Positions 26,269 to 34,407 of a stretch of 34,563 bases of DNA are shown here, piece after piece. The position numbers and the translations under genes were made by a program. This stretch comes from Actinomycetes bacterium. GTDB lineage: Bacteria > Actinomycetota > Actinomycetes > S36-B12 > UBA5976. The first letter of the stretch is position 1, and every line of letters starts with the position of its first letter. The notes under the pieces are model-generated. The model saw only the letters and a list, made by a program, of their open reading frames with translations. It did not search any database and was not told the origin of the DNA. Location: NCBI GenBank assembly GCA_021814565.1, contig JAKAIC010000011.1, positions 1-34,563 on the forward strand, given 5' to 3'.

Positions 26269-28098
26269 CTAGAAGGCTTCGATCGGCATCGTCATGATGT
26301 CGTCATCGGTGTGTTCACAAACGTAACGTTCTGCGGAAAGCAGGGGAAGGCGATTGCGCGCAAACCAGCGGGCAGTGGCGATCTTTCCGGTGTAGAAGGC
26401 AAGGTCCTTGTCCTTGCTGCCGGCATCCAGTGCCGCCTGCGCCACCGCCGCCTGCTGCAGCAGCAGCCAGCCGATGATGAGGTCTCCCAGTGCCAGCAGC
26501 AGTCGGGTGCTGTTGAGGCCCACTTTGTACAACAGCTCGGCCTGTCCGGCCCCCGCGCCCTGCGCCCAGAAGCCCAGGGTCGTGATCATGGCCTGCACAT
26601 CGGCCAGTGCCTTGCCCAGCAGCTTGCGCTCCTCGGCGAAGCCCTCGCCCTGCTTGACGGTGTGCTCGATCTCGCCACCGAGGTGCTGCACCGCGGCGAA
26701 GCCGTCACGCACCATCTTGCGGAAGAAGAGATCCTGGCCCTGGATGGCCGTGGTGCCCTCGTACAGGGTGTCGATCTTGGCATCGCGGATGTACTGCTCG
26801 ACGGGGTAGTCCTGAAGGTAGCCGCTACCGCCGTAAACCTGCAGCGCATGCGCCAACATCTCGTAGGAGCGCTCTGAGCCCACGCCTTTCACGACGGGGA
26901 GCAGCAGGTCGTTCATCCGCTCCGCCAACGACAGGTCGACGGTGCTGTCTCCGGCCTCGGCTCGCGTGACCTCGTCCTGCCAGGTGGCGGTGTAATGGAC
27001 GAGCGCCCGCAGCCCCTCCGCATACGACTTCTGCAGCATGAGCAGTCGGCGTACATCGGGATGCCGGGTGATGGTGACGCGTGGGGCGGTGCGATCCCCC
27101 ATCTGCAGCATGTCCGCGCCCTGCACACGTTCCTTGGCGTAGGCAAGCGCGTTGAGGTAGCCGGTCGACAGCGTCGCGATGGCCTTGGTGCCGACGAGCA
27201 TGCGCGCGTACTCAATGATGTTGAACATCTGGGCGATGCCGTCGTGCTTGTCCCCGACCAGATAGCCGATGCAGGGATGCTCGGCGCCCAGTGTCATCTC
27301 GCAGGTGGCGGAGCCCCGGAGCCCCATCTTGTGCTCCATTGCGGTCGCGTAGATGCCGTTGCGTGCACCGAGTTCACCCGTCTTGAGATCGACGAGGAAC
27401 TTGGGCACGAGAAACAGGCTCAAGCCCTTGGTGCCGGGACCGGCGCCCACCGGCCGCGCCAGTACCAGGTGGAAGATGTTCTCGGTCAGGTCGTGTTCAC
27501 CGGCACTGATGAAGCGCTTGACCCCGGAGAGATGCCAGGTGCCGTCTGCCTGCTGCTCGGCCTTGGTACGCCCGGCACCTACGTCGGAGCCTGCGTCCGG
27601 TTCGGTGAGCACCATGGTCCCACCCCAGCACCGTTCGATGGCCAATTCGGCGAATCGCTTCTGGTCATCGTTGCCGATGCGCCAGAGGATCGCCGCCCAC
27701 GGATAGCCGGCGAGATAGAGGTGGTCGGCGGGGTTGGAACCGAGGAGCAATTCGGCCATCGACCAGCGCAGTTGGGCTGGTGCATTGAGGCCGCCGAACT
27801 GCTCTGGCAGGTCGGCCACGATGAAGCCGGAGTCAACCATGGCCTGGAAGGCGCGCTTCTGGTCTGGGTTGGTTTGCACCGTGCGGGTGGCCGGGTCGTA
27901 GACCGGTGGATTACGGTCGGCTGAGGCGAAGGCATCGCCCCAGACACCGGTGGCCAGATTCGCCACCTCTCGCAGGATGTCGCGCAAAGTCGCACTGTCG
28001 AGCTGCTCATAGGGAGGCAGGCCCAGCCGTTCCTGCAGCTGGTGCATCTCGAAAAGGTTGAATTCGATGTCGCGCAAATTGTGCACGTAATGGCTCAT
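26269..28098 (-). CDS. acyl-CoA dehydrogenase (FadE5/DmdC-like, long form)
   Basis: This 609-residue protein is the long acyl-CoA dehydrogenase form with an extra C-terminal domain, as in FadE5 and DmdC. It shows GGTMVLTEPDAGSDVGAGRTKAE (FAD/substrate loop), WHLSGVKRFISAGEHDL, YGGSGYLQDYPVEQYIRDAKIDTLYEGTTAIQGQDL (catalytic Glu in YEGTTAIQ) and a helical C-terminal part. It starts beta-oxidation by making trans-2-enoyl-CoA and passes electrons to ETF. No etfAB is in the window. The ATG has a good Shine-Dalgarno (AGGAG, six bases upstream). The first gene of the fatty-acid operon, it is controlled from a region with paired palindromes. Confidence 0.93.
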   Translation of the reverse strand: MSHYVHNLRDIEFNLFEMHQLQERLGLPPYEQLDSATLRDILREVANLATGVWGDAFASADRNPPVYDPATRTVQTNPDQKRAFQAMVDSGFIVADLPEQFGGLNAPAQLRWSMAELLLGSNPADHLYLAGYPWAAILWRIGNDDQKRFAELAIERCWGGTMVLTEPDAGSDVGAGRTKAEQQADGTWHLSGVKRFISAGEHDLTENIFHLVLARPVGAGPGTKGLSLFLVPKFLVDLKTGELGARNGIYATAMEHKMGLRGSATCEMTLGAEHPCIGYLVGDKHDGIAQMFNIIEYARMLVGTKAIATLSTGYLNALAYAKERVQGADMLQMGDRTAPRVTITRHPDVRRLLMLQKSYAEGLRALVHYTATWQDEVTRAEAGDSTVDLSLAERMNDLLLPVVKGVGSERSYEMLAHALQVYGGSGYLQDYPVEQYIRDAKIDTLYEGTTAIQGQDLFFRKMVRDGFAAVQHLGGEIEHTVKQGEGFAEERKLLGKALADVQAMITTLGFWAQGAGAGQAELLYKVGLNSTRLLLALGDLIIGWLLLQQAAVAQAALDAGSKDKDLAFYTGKIATARWFARNRLPLLSAERYVCEHTDDDIMTMPIEAF

Positions 28099-28111
28099 GC
28101 CCTACTCCTGG

Positions 28112-28156
28112 TACCCGTCGGTAACAAGAGTCTTGCAGGTTTGTTACTCGTGAGTA
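28112..28156. promoter_or_regulatory. paired 12-bp palindromes upstream of the fatty-acid operon
   Basis: TACCCGTCGGTA (28112-28123) and TACTCGTGAGTA (28145-28156) share the pattern TACYCGTSRGTA and start 33 bp apart, about three helical turns. Their inner flanks also match in inverted orientation: GTAACAA at 28121-28127 and TTGTTAC at 28141-28147. They lie 14-58 bp upstream of the acyl-CoA dehydrogenase ATG. Such sites suit a TetR-family fatty-acid regulator binding as two dimers. The regulator is not in view. Confidence 0.6.
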
Positions 28157-28246
28157 TGGCCACAGCGCCGAACGGTGCACGGCCTGCGCCGACCTCCGCG
28201 ACCGGCACCCGCAGCGGGCATTTCGCGCAGGTCGCCCGTCGTCACC

Positions 28247-28252
28247 TAGACT
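28247..28252 (+). promoter_or_regulatory. -10 box (TAGACT) of the tRNA-His gene
   Basis: TAGACT lies 36 bases before the mature tRNA 5' end, predicting a short leader. The leader holds a small hairpin (CGCCGC 28265-28270 with GCGGCG 28276-28281). No gene is seen between 28157 and 28246. Confidence 0.4.
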
Positions 28253-28288
28253 GCCGCCTCGTTGCGCCGCTTCCTGCGGCGTGGCTAC

Positions 28289-28362
28289 GGCGGTCGTAGC
28301 TCAGCTGGTAGAGCGCCGCGTTGTGGTCGCGGATGTCGCGGGTTCGAGTCCCGTCGATCGCC
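28289..28362 (+). tRNA. tRNA-His (GTG anticodon)
   Basis: A full cloverleaf folds by eye. The acceptor stem GCGGTCG/CGATCGC has one G-T pair, and the extra G-1 (28289) faces C73 (28362), the tRNA-His identity pair. The D-arm is GCTC/GAGC. The anticodon stem CCGCG/CGCGG carries the loop TTGTGGT with anticodon GTG at 28323-28325. The T-arm GCGGG/CCCGT carries TTCGAGT. The next bases are CAG, so the CCA tail is not encoded. Confidence 0.96.
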
Positions 28363-28369
28363 CAGAGTG

Positions 28370-28392
28370 GGGCCCCTCCCCGTGAGGGGCCC
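28370..28392. terminator. GC-rich bidirectional terminator after tRNA-His
   Basis: GGGCCCCTC (28370-28378) pairs perfectly with GAGGGGCCC (28384-28392) around a five-base loop. It lies eight bases after the tRNA and seven before the end of the leftward membrane-protein gene, so it can serve both. It has no long U-tract. Confidence 0.75.
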
Positions 28393-28398
28393 TTGCCG

Positions 28399-29646
28399 TT
28401 ACTCGGGTAGGCCGCGCTTGACGTCCGCTGCGGCGGCGGTCTCCTTGCTGGGGGTTCGCAGGGTCAGGGTAATGACGACAACAGACGTCAAGAGCCCGAG
28501 CAAGGCCAATGCCAACGTCGCGTTGCCCATCTGCGCCACCCACAGCAGTAGGCCCAGCTCTGTGAGCAGCAGTCGCGGCCAGCGCAGTCGCTCGGCGCGA
28601 TCGTTGCGGTACCGGACGATTGAGGGGCCACCGGCCGCCATAGACGGGAGCAGGTAGCTCAGGCAGCCGAGCAGCACCTGCAGCACACCGCCGACCGCAG
28701 CGGCGACCACCAAGCGAGCGGAATGCTCGGCCAGCCCAGTGACGTCCGCGGAGGTAGCGACGCGCACGGTGAAGGCCACCAGCGTGCCGATGAGCCAGAG
28801 CATGCCCAGTGCCGCCGAGATGGTGGAGAAGCTGGTTGGCCGTTTGGTGCGCGCCACCGCCAACATCGGCAGCGTTGTCGCGACGAAGCCGGCGATGTAG
28901 ACGAGCAGACCCAGGGCCGCCAGCCACCTGAGCCCGAAGCCGAACGCCACCGCGGTGATAACCGTGGCCGAGCCCATGACGGGCAGCACTCGACGGGCCA
29001 ACTTGGCGGCGTTGGGGGCGATGCGGGTGCGCAACATGGTCGGCCACAGCGTGACGATGGTGCCGAGGATGGGAATGCCGATCCAACCCAGCAGGTTGAA
29101 GGTCACGTGGGCCAGCACCACGCGCGCCTTGGTGGCATCGTCGAACCCCACCGCCTCCATCAGGCCGCCGAGGAAGATCCCGAGCACGAGCAGGCTGCTT
29201 GCCAGCAGATAGGCGTCGGCCGTGAAGGCGTAGGGGCTGGGCAGCGAGCGCCGCGCGGCGCGGCGGATGGCGAGGGCGTGCATAACCACAGCCGCCCCCA
29301 CGAAGAGCACCCCGACGACCGCCACCACAGGCGCCTCGGTAGTGGCACCGATGAGAACGGCGGCCACCCCGAGATTGAGGACAGCGAGCCTCATGATCTC
29401 GTCGGCACGGTCGGCCTGCGGCACCCGCAGGATGGCACCGGCGAAATGCCAACTCCAGATGAAGAGCGCATTGGTGACAGCGCCCAGCAGCAGCAAGTGC
29501 ACCATCAGCCAGCTGGAATCCTTGATGTGGTCACGGAACACGGCAGTGGTGGCTGCGGCCACCATCCATGCGAAGACCAGACCAGTGACGCGAGTGTGCC
29601 ACTGGGCTCGCGGAATGCTTGCTCCGCCACCGTTCATCTCAACCAT
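28399..29646 (-). CDS. multi-TM heme-copper-oxidase-I/NnrS-like membrane protein, stand-alone
   Basis: This 415-residue protein has about twelve hydrophobic segments. It carries histidine-bearing helices such as SWLMVHLLLLGAVTNALFIWSWHF and ARVVLAHVTFNLLGWIGI, followed by LGTIVTLWPTMLRTRI. I associate this pattern with the membrane half of actinobacterial multicopper oxidase proteins and more distantly with NnrS and cytochrome oxidase subunit I. Here no copper-binding cupredoxin domain follows: the protein ends soon after the last helix with a short charged tail. The histidines could hold heme or copper, but this is inference. Start: ATG 29646, preceded by GATAAT at leaderless spacing; ATG 29655 would lie inside that box. 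It is divergent from the MFS gene. Confidence 0.7.
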   Translation of the reverse strand: MVEMNGGGASIPRAQWHTRVTGLVFAWMVAAATTAVFRDHIKDSSWLMVHLLLLGAVTNALFIWSWHFAGAILRVPQADRADEIMRLAVLNLGVAAVLIGATTEAPVVAVVGVLFVGAAVVMHALAIRRAARRSLPSPYAFTADAYLLASSLLVLGIFLGGLMEAVGFDDATKARVVLAHVTFNLLGWIGIPILGTIVTLWPTMLRTRIAPNAAKLARRVLPVMGSATVITAVAFGFGLRWLAALGLLVYIAGFVATTLPMLAVARTKRPTSFSTISAALGMLWLIGTLVAFTVRVATSADVTGLAEHSARLVVAAAVGGVLQVLLGCLSYLLPSMAAGGPSIVRYRNDRAERLRWPRLLLTELGLLLWVAQMGNATLALALLGLLTSVVVITLTLRTPSKETAAAADVKRGLPE

Positions 29647-29653
29647 GGCACCC

Positions 29654-29659
29654 ATTATC
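29654..29659 (-). promoter_or_regulatory. -10 box (GATAAT) of the membrane-protein gene, leaderless
   Basis: On the minus strand GATAAT, one base off TATAAT, is followed by seven bases (GGGTGCC) and the ATG at 29646. There is no Shine-Dalgarno. This argues against the ATG at 29655. Confidence 0.45.
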
Positions 29660-29700
29660 CGTGCCGGAACTTAGCCGCCACGCAACACCTGCCGTCGTCC

Positions 29701-29706
29701 TAGGCT
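29701..29706 (+). promoter_or_regulatory. -10 box (TAGGCT) of the MFS gene, leaderless
   Basis: TAGGCT is followed by exactly six bases (CACCGC) and the ATG at 29713. No Shine-Dalgarno is present. Confidence 0.55.
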
Positions 29707-29712
29707 CACCGC

Positions 29713-30876
29713 ATGCAGAGGCGCCGCGTTGCTGAAGGCGCGGCCATCGTTGCTGTTGCCGCAATCGTGCGCGGACCGATCACGAGCCTGCCTCCGCAGG
29801 TGCATTCGCTCACCCAATTGCTGCACCTCAGCAACGCCGACTTCGGATTGCTCACCACCATTCCGCTGCTCTGCTTCGGCCTCGCCGCACCGCTTCCCAT
29901 CTCCCGCTTCGCGCGCCGCTACTCGCCCGATGCCGCCGTGGTGCTGGCACTTGCCGTACTCACCGTGGCCATCATGCTGCGTGTGGTGCTGGGGAGGTTC
30001 GGGCTCTACGCGGGAACCGCACTGGTGGGCCTGGGCATAGGCGTGCTGAACGTGATGGCACCGGCCATCATCAGGCGCGACTTCCACCGGCAGCTCACCA
30101 TCATGATGCCCGTCTACTCATCAGTGCTCGGAATCATGGCCAGCGCAGGTGCGTGGCTGTCCATCCCACTCGCCGAAGCCACGACGCATGACTGGCGCGG
30201 TGGCACAGCCCCCTGGTCGATCCTGGTGCTGGTGGCACTGCTGGTGTGGCTGCCGGCACTGCGCAACGCGAAGACGGTTGCGCCGCCAGCGGACGCGGCA
30301 ACGCTGCCCGCCGGCCCACTGCTGCGCAATCGCACAGCCTGGTACGTGACGCTGCACATGAGCATCCAGTCCATGGTCTTCTACTCCTGCATCGCCTGGG
30401 TGCCCAAGATCATGCAGGACTGGGGCCACAGCGAAGCCGCTGCCGGGTCCCTGCTCGGCTATACGACCATGGTGGGCTTCGCCGCCACCGTGCTCGTGCC
30501 TTTCGCCGTCGGACGCACCCGTGACCAGCGCATGTCCGTTGCCATCACCGCAGTGTTGCCGGCGCTCGGCTACCTGGGTCTGGCACTGGGCCACGGGAGT
30601 TGGACGCTGCTCTTCCTCACCCTGGCCGGCGTGGGGCATGCGGCCATCGCGCCGGCACTGGTGCTCATCGGCCTGCGCGCTCCCACGGTCGAGCAGACGG
30701 CACAGTTGTCCGCCATGGCGCAGGGCATCGGCTATGGGCTGGCCGCCTTCGTGCCGGTACTGCTGGGGCGGCTCCACGACCTAACGGGTGCCTGGACGAC
30801 CCCCCTGCTGGTGCTGGCAGCCGTCAACCTGGCCCAGTACTGGTTCGGAATGAAGGCCGCACGCCTTAACGATTGA
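29713..30876 (+). CDS. MFS transporter, CynX/NimT-like
   Basis: This 387-residue protein has about twelve transmembrane segments in two six-helix halves joined by a basic loop (LRNAKTVAPPADAAT near residues 188-205). The early motif VRGPITSLPPQVHSLTQLLHLSNADFGLLTTIPLLCFGLAAP matches the CynX/NimT (cyanate/nitroimidazole) branch of the major facilitator superfamily, whose real substrates are mostly unknown. It is probably a proton-coupled exporter or importer of a small molecule. It starts with a leaderless promoter and ends 32 bases before a glycosyltransferase gene with its own -10 box and Shine-Dalgarno, so the two may not form an operon. Confidence 0.85.
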   Translation: MQRRRVAEGAAIVAVAAIVRGPITSLPPQVHSLTQLLHLSNADFGLLTTIPLLCFGLAAPLPISRFARRYSPDAAVVLALAVLTVAIMLRVVLGRFGLYAGTALVGLGIGVLNVMAPAIIRRDFHRQLTIMMPVYSSVLGIMASAGAWLSIPLAEATTHDWRGGTAPWSILVLVALLVWLPALRNAKTVAPPADAATLPAGPLLRNRTAWYVTLHMSIQSMVFYSCIAWVPKIMQDWGHSEAAAGSLLGYTTMVGFAATVLVPFAVGRTRDQRMSVAITAVLPALGYLGLALGHGSWTLLFLTLAGVGHAAIAPALVLIGLRAPTVEQTAQLSAMAQGIGYGLAAFVPVLLGRLHDLTGAWTTPLLVLAAVNLAQYWFGMKAARLND

Positions 30877-30886
30877 CCGGCTCTCC

Positions 30887-30904
30887 TACACTCGCCGCAG
30901 GAGG
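30887..30904 (+). promoter_or_regulatory. -10 box and Shine-Dalgarno before the glycosyltransferase gene
   Basis: TACACT (30887-30892) is a -10 candidate, identical to the one before treS. AGGAGG (30899-30904) lies four bases before the ATG at 30909, a rather short spacing. Confidence 0.45.
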
Positions 30905-30908
30905 CGAC

Positions 30909-32591
30909 ATGCCGGGGAAGATGGATCGTGCCAGGCGCGCGCTGACACGCAGGACGCGGTTCCGCGATCAGACCCGGTGGCCACTCACGCCTTGGCCGCT
31001 CTCCCGCAACCGGGAAGCAAGCACGCTGGTGCCGCTCAACGGCCATCCCACTCTCGACGGTGCGCAGTTGCTGGCGCTCCTGAACAACCTGCCCCGCCTG
31101 GTCCGGATGCAGGGCCCCACCATCCGTGCGCATTTCGGCGGCCGAGCCCGGACCGTCCGCTTCGCGCGCGGCACCCTGCCCATTCGCGAAATGCGGCCGC
31201 TGCTTCCGTACAACCAGCGCGCGCAGGAGTTGGCCTTCCTGCTCGAGGCCACGGGCAGCGCGAGGGCCGAGCTCGTCGTGAGCTACCTCGACGGCGACGG
31301 CGTGGAACTCGCACGCGCCTTCCGCGCCAGCGGCGACGGCACGCCCATCCCGGTGCCCAGGCATGCGCTGCACCTGCGCATCGGCTTGCGCATCTCGGGT
31401 CGTGGCAGCGTCACCGTGCATCGACTCAGTTTCGGGCAGCGCGCCGGTGGCTTTGCGAGCTTCCCCGGCCACTCCGATGTGATGGTGCTGAGCAATGGTT
31501 ATCCGGCGAACGATGACCTGTATCGCAACGCCTTCCTGCACAGCCGGGTCAAGGGGTATCAGCGCCTGGGCCGAGCCGTGGATGTCGTCGTATACCGACG
31601 CGGCAACCCGGACCAGGTCCGTGGCTTCGACGGCATCGATGTGGTGACCATGTCCGATGAGACATTGCCGATGGCGCTCGACGCGCATCGCCACGTGCTC
31701 GTGCATTTCATGAATCGCCCCATGTGGGAAGCCATCGCACCGCGCCTTGACAGCCTGCGCGCCACCATCTGGATCCACGGCTACGAGATCCAGCCGTGGC
31801 ACCGACGCGCCTTCAACGAGACCACGGAGGCCGGACGTGAAGCAGCGGAGAATGCGAGCAGTGAGCGCGAATCGCTGTGGTCACATGTGCTGCGCACGCA
31901 ACACCCCAACCTGCGTTTTGTCTTCGTCTCACAGACCCTGCGCCAGCAGGTGGAGGAGGACTACGGCATCACCCTGCCGATCGACCGCTATCGAGTGATC
32001 CACAACCCCATCGACGTAGAGCACTTCGCCTTCCTGGCCAAGGATCCCGAGCAACGCTTCCGCATACTCTCCATCCGCCCCTTTGCCAGCCGTGTCTACG
32101 CCAACGACCTGAGTGTCGAGGCCATCCTCGCGCTGCAATCGGAGCCCGAGTTCCCGCATCTGCGATTCCGCATCGTCGGCGATGGGCCCCTGTTCGAGCA
32201 GACGGTGGCACCCGTGCGGGGACTGCCGAATGTCGAACTGCAGCAACGCTTCATCACTTCCCAGCAGATTGCGGAGATGCATCGCGAATTCGGCATCTTC
32301 CTGGTGCCCAGTCGCATGGATTCACAAGGCGTCTCGCGGGATGAGGCCATGGCATCAGGCCTGGTGCCCGTGACCACCGCCATCGCTGCCATACCCGAGT
32401 TCGTGGACGAGCAGTGCGGTGTGCTCGCGGCGCCGGAGTCGAGCGCGGAGTTGGCGGCCGGCATCCTGCGCCTGGTTCGCGATCCGCAACTCTTCACGCG
32501 CATGTCCGCGGCCGCCGCCGCACGTGTACGTGCCGACCGTGCAGCGCAGGCCATCCTGCTTGCGGAACTGGACGTCATCGACCATCACTGA
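30909..32591 (+). CDS. GT4 glycosyltransferase with a long N-terminal extension
   Basis: This 560-residue protein has an N-terminal part (about 1-190) of basic then beta-rich sequence (AQELAFLLEATGSARAELVVSYLDGDGVELAR), like a small carbohydrate-associated sandwich. The GT-B fold follows from DVMVLSNGYPANDDLYRNAFLHSRVKGYQRLG. The acceptor half has ATIWIHGYEIQPWHRRAF. The donor half has VIHNPIDVEHFAFLAKDPEQRF, FRIVGDGPLFEQTV and FLVPSRMDSQGVSRDEAMASGLVPVTTAIAAIPEFV, with the GT4 EX7E-like region. Sugar and acceptor are unknown. It is separate from the three glycosyltransferases at 16918-21123 but may act on the same surface glycan; that is a guess. The start rests on the Shine-Dalgarno; the frame is open to a TTG at 30873. 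Confidence 0.83.
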   Translation: MPGKMDRARRALTRRTRFRDQTRWPLTPWPLSRNREASTLVPLNGHPTLDGAQLLALLNNLPRLVRMQGPTIRAHFGGRARTVRFARGTLPIREMRPLLPYNQRAQELAFLLEATGSARAELVVSYLDGDGVELARAFRASGDGTPIPVPRHALHLRIGLRISGRGSVTVHRLSFGQRAGGFASFPGHSDVMVLSNGYPANDDLYRNAFLHSRVKGYQRLGRAVDVVVYRRGNPDQVRGFDGIDVVTMSDETLPMALDAHRHVLVHFMNRPMWEAIAPRLDSLRATIWIHGYEIQPWHRRAFNETTEAGREAAENASSERESLWSHVLRTQHPNLRFVFVSQTLRQQVEEDYGITLPIDRYRVIHNPIDVEHFAFLAKDPEQRFRILSIRPFASRVYANDLSVEAILALQSEPEFPHLRFRIVGDGPLFEQTVAPVRGLPNVELQQRFITSQQIAEMHREFGIFLVPSRMDSQGVSRDEAMASGLVPVTTAIAAIPEFVDEQCGVLAAPESSAELAAGILRLVRDPQLFTRMSAAAAARVRADRAAQAILLAELDVIDHH

Positions 32592-32636
32592 TGGGGCAGG
32601 GTACTTGGTCACATCGCGTCAACTTGGACATTGCAG

Positions 32637-32642
32637 CACAAT
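32637..32642 (+). promoter_or_regulatory. -10-like box (CACAAT) of the oxoacid oxidoreductase operon, leaderless
   Basis: CACAAT, one base off TACAAT, is followed by six bases and a GTG at 32649. No Shine-Dalgarno precedes the GTG. It is the weakest of the leaderless set. Confidence 0.35.
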
Positions 32643-32648
32643 TCATAC

Positions 32649-33233
32649 GTGTTCCAATCGAGAATCCATGGCCGCGGTGGGCAGGGCGTCGTCACCGCAG
32701 CGGAGTTGCTCAGCGTCGCAGCCTTCTACGACGGTAAGTACGCCCAAGCCTTTCCGAGTTTCGGATCCGAGCGCACCGGTGCGCCTGTCGTTGCCTACAC
32801 GCGCTTCGACGACAAGCCGATCCGCCTGCGCGAGCCAGTGCTGGTTCCGCAGGCGTTGATCATCCAGGACCCGACACTGTTGCATCAGGTCGACGTGTTC
32901 TCGGGCGTGCATGATGATGCCTACATCCTCATCAACACCAAGAAGACCTGGGAGGAACTCGGCATCGAGTCGCTCGAGCACTCGGCCTTCGAGTACCGGC
33001 GCCTCACGGTGCCCGCCTCCGACTACGCCATGAAGTACGTCGGACGCCCGCTGCCCAATGCCGCCTTGCTCGGCGGCTACGCGGCGGCCACGCGCCAGGT
33101 GGCGCTGGAATCGGTTGTGCGCGCCATCGAGGAGCGCTTCCCGGCCAAGATCGCAGAGGCCAACGTCGCAGCCGCACGCGAGGCCTATGACTACGTGCGC
33201 GCACAGAAAGTGGAGGCGATGGCCCATGCGTAA
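32649..33233 (+). CDS. porG: 2-oxoacid:ferredoxin oxidoreductase gamma subunit
   Basis: This 194-residue protein opens with RIHGRGGQGVVTAAELLSVAAF and continues AQAFPSFGSERTGAPVVAYTRF. These are the CoA-binding signatures of the PorG/VorG gamma subunit in multi-subunit pyruvate- or ketoacid:ferredoxin oxidoreductases. The enzyme decarboxylates a 2-oxoacid with thiamine diphosphate and CoA, giving acyl-CoA and reduced ferredoxin, or runs in reverse to fix CO2. The start is taken as GTG 32649 from the leaderless -10 box; TTG 32631 is in frame. The alpha gene overlaps its end by eight bases. Confidence 0.88.
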   Translation: MFQSRIHGRGGQGVVTAAELLSVAAFYDGKYAQAFPSFGSERTGAPVVAYTRFDDKPIRLREPVLVPQALIIQDPTLLHQVDVFSGVHDDAYILINTKKTWEELGIESLEHSAFEYRRLTVPASDYAMKYVGRPLPNAALLGGYAAATRQVALESVVRAIEERFPAKIAEANVAAAREAYDYVRAQKVEAMAHA

Positions 33234-34407
33234 GCAGATCGAAGGTTCGCAGGCGATTGCCCAGGCGGTGGCAACCTGCCGCCCCGGCGTCATCTGCGCT
33301 TACCCCATCTCCCCCCAGACCCACATCGTGGAGGCGCTCGACGACATCGTGCGCAAGGGCGGTATCGAGGACTGCGTGTTCCTCAACGTGGAATCCGAGT
33401 TCGGCGCCATGTCGGTCGCCATCGGCTCCTCCGCCACCGGTTCGCGCACCTACACGGCCACGGCCAGCCAGGGCCTGCTGTACATGGTGGAAGCCGTGTA
33501 CAACGCCTCCGGCTTGGGCCTGCCCATCGTCATGACGGTCGCCAACCGCTCGATTGGCGCTCCCATCAACATCTGGAACGATCACACCGACTCCATGAGC
33601 CAGCGTGACTCGGGCTGGATCCAGCTCTACGCCCAGGACAACCAGGCGGCGGCCGACCTCCACGTGTTCGCCTTCCGGCTCGCGGAACTCGTCTCCATGC
33701 CGGTCATGGTGTGCATGGACGGCTTCGTGCTCACCCATGCCATGGAGCAGATCGACGTGCCCGAGCAGGCGCAGAGCGATGCCTTCCTCACACCCTTCGT
33801 GCCGCGCCAGAAACTCGATGTTGAGCATCCCGTGTCGATCGGCGCCATGGTCGGCCCTGAGGCCTTCACCGAGGTGCGTTGGCTGGCCCATCACAAGCAG
33901 TTGGAAGCGCTGGCAGCCATTCCCGGCCTGGCGGAAGAGTTCGCCAAGGCCTTCGGTCGTCGCGCCGGCGGTCCCAACGACTTCATGGGCCTGGTCACGG
34001 ACTACGGCACCGAAGGCGCCGAGACGGTGGTTGTCGCGCTGGGCGCCACCATCGGCACCCTGGAGGACGTCATCGACGAGATGCGCGAGCAGGGAACCTC
34101 GATCGGCGTGCTCGGCATCACCTCCTACCGACCCTTCCCGACAGCCACCATCCGCGAGAAGTTGAAGCACGCCAAGCGTGTGGTCGTGCTGGAGCGCGCT
34201 TTCGCGGTCGGCATCGGCGGCGTCGTCGATTCCGACATCCGGATGGCCCTCAACGGCCTCGACATCCCGCAGAACACGGTTGTCGCAGGCCTCGGCGGTC
34301 GTGCCATCACCCGCCATTCGCTGCATGACATCCTCGCCAAGTCCATTGCCGGCGACGTCGAACCCCTGACGTTCCTCGATCTCAATGAAGGGATGATCCC
34401 GGCATGA
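33226..34407 (+). CDS. porA: 2-oxoacid:ferredoxin oxidoreductase alpha subunit
   Basis: This 393-residue protein begins MRKQIEGSQAIAQAVATCRPGVICAYPISPQTHIVEAL, the standard PorA N-terminal domain. It continues with FLNVESEFGAMSVAIGSSATGSRTYTATASQGLLYM and the substrate-side RSIGAPINIWNDHTDSMSQRDSGWIQLYA. It ends with the transketolase C-terminal-like domain (AETVVVALGATIGTLEDVIDEMR...RPFPTATIREKL). Pyruvate is the likely substrate by overall likeness, but isovalerate-type or other oxoacids are possible. The ATG at 33226 overlaps the gamma stop, with GGAGG nine bases upstream (33212-33216). No delta ferredoxin gene lies between gamma and alpha, as it often does in four-subunit enzymes. Confidence 0.9.
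   Translation: MRKQIEGSQAIAQAVATCRPGVICAYPISPQTHIVEALDDIVRKGGIEDCVFLNVESEFGAMSVAIGSSATGSRTYTATASQGLLYMVEAVYNASGLGLPIVMTVANRSIGAPINIWNDHTDSMSQRDSGWIQLYAQDNQAAADLHVFAFRLAELVSMPVMVCMDGFVLTHAMEQIDVPEQAQSDAFLTPFVPRQKLDVEHPVSIGAMVGPEAFTEVRWLAHHKQLEALAAIPGLAEEFAKAFGRRAGGPNDFMGLVTDYGTEGAETVVVALGATIGTLEDVIDEMREQGTSIGVLGITSYRPFPTATIREKLKHAKRVVVLERAFAVGIGGVVDSDIRMALNGLDIPQNTVVAGLGGRAITRHSLHDILAKSIAGDVEPLTFLDLNEGMIPA

Noticed and set aside
28042-28299. Small rightward frame of 85 codons before tRNA-His
   Set aside because: It overlaps the operator region and the tRNA promoter and has no Shine-Dalgarno or leaderless box at its start.
28301-29452. 383-codon leftward frame over the membrane-protein gene
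   Set aside because: It is His/Arg/Gly-rich shadow sequence in another frame of the multi-TM gene and also crosses the tRNA-His gene.
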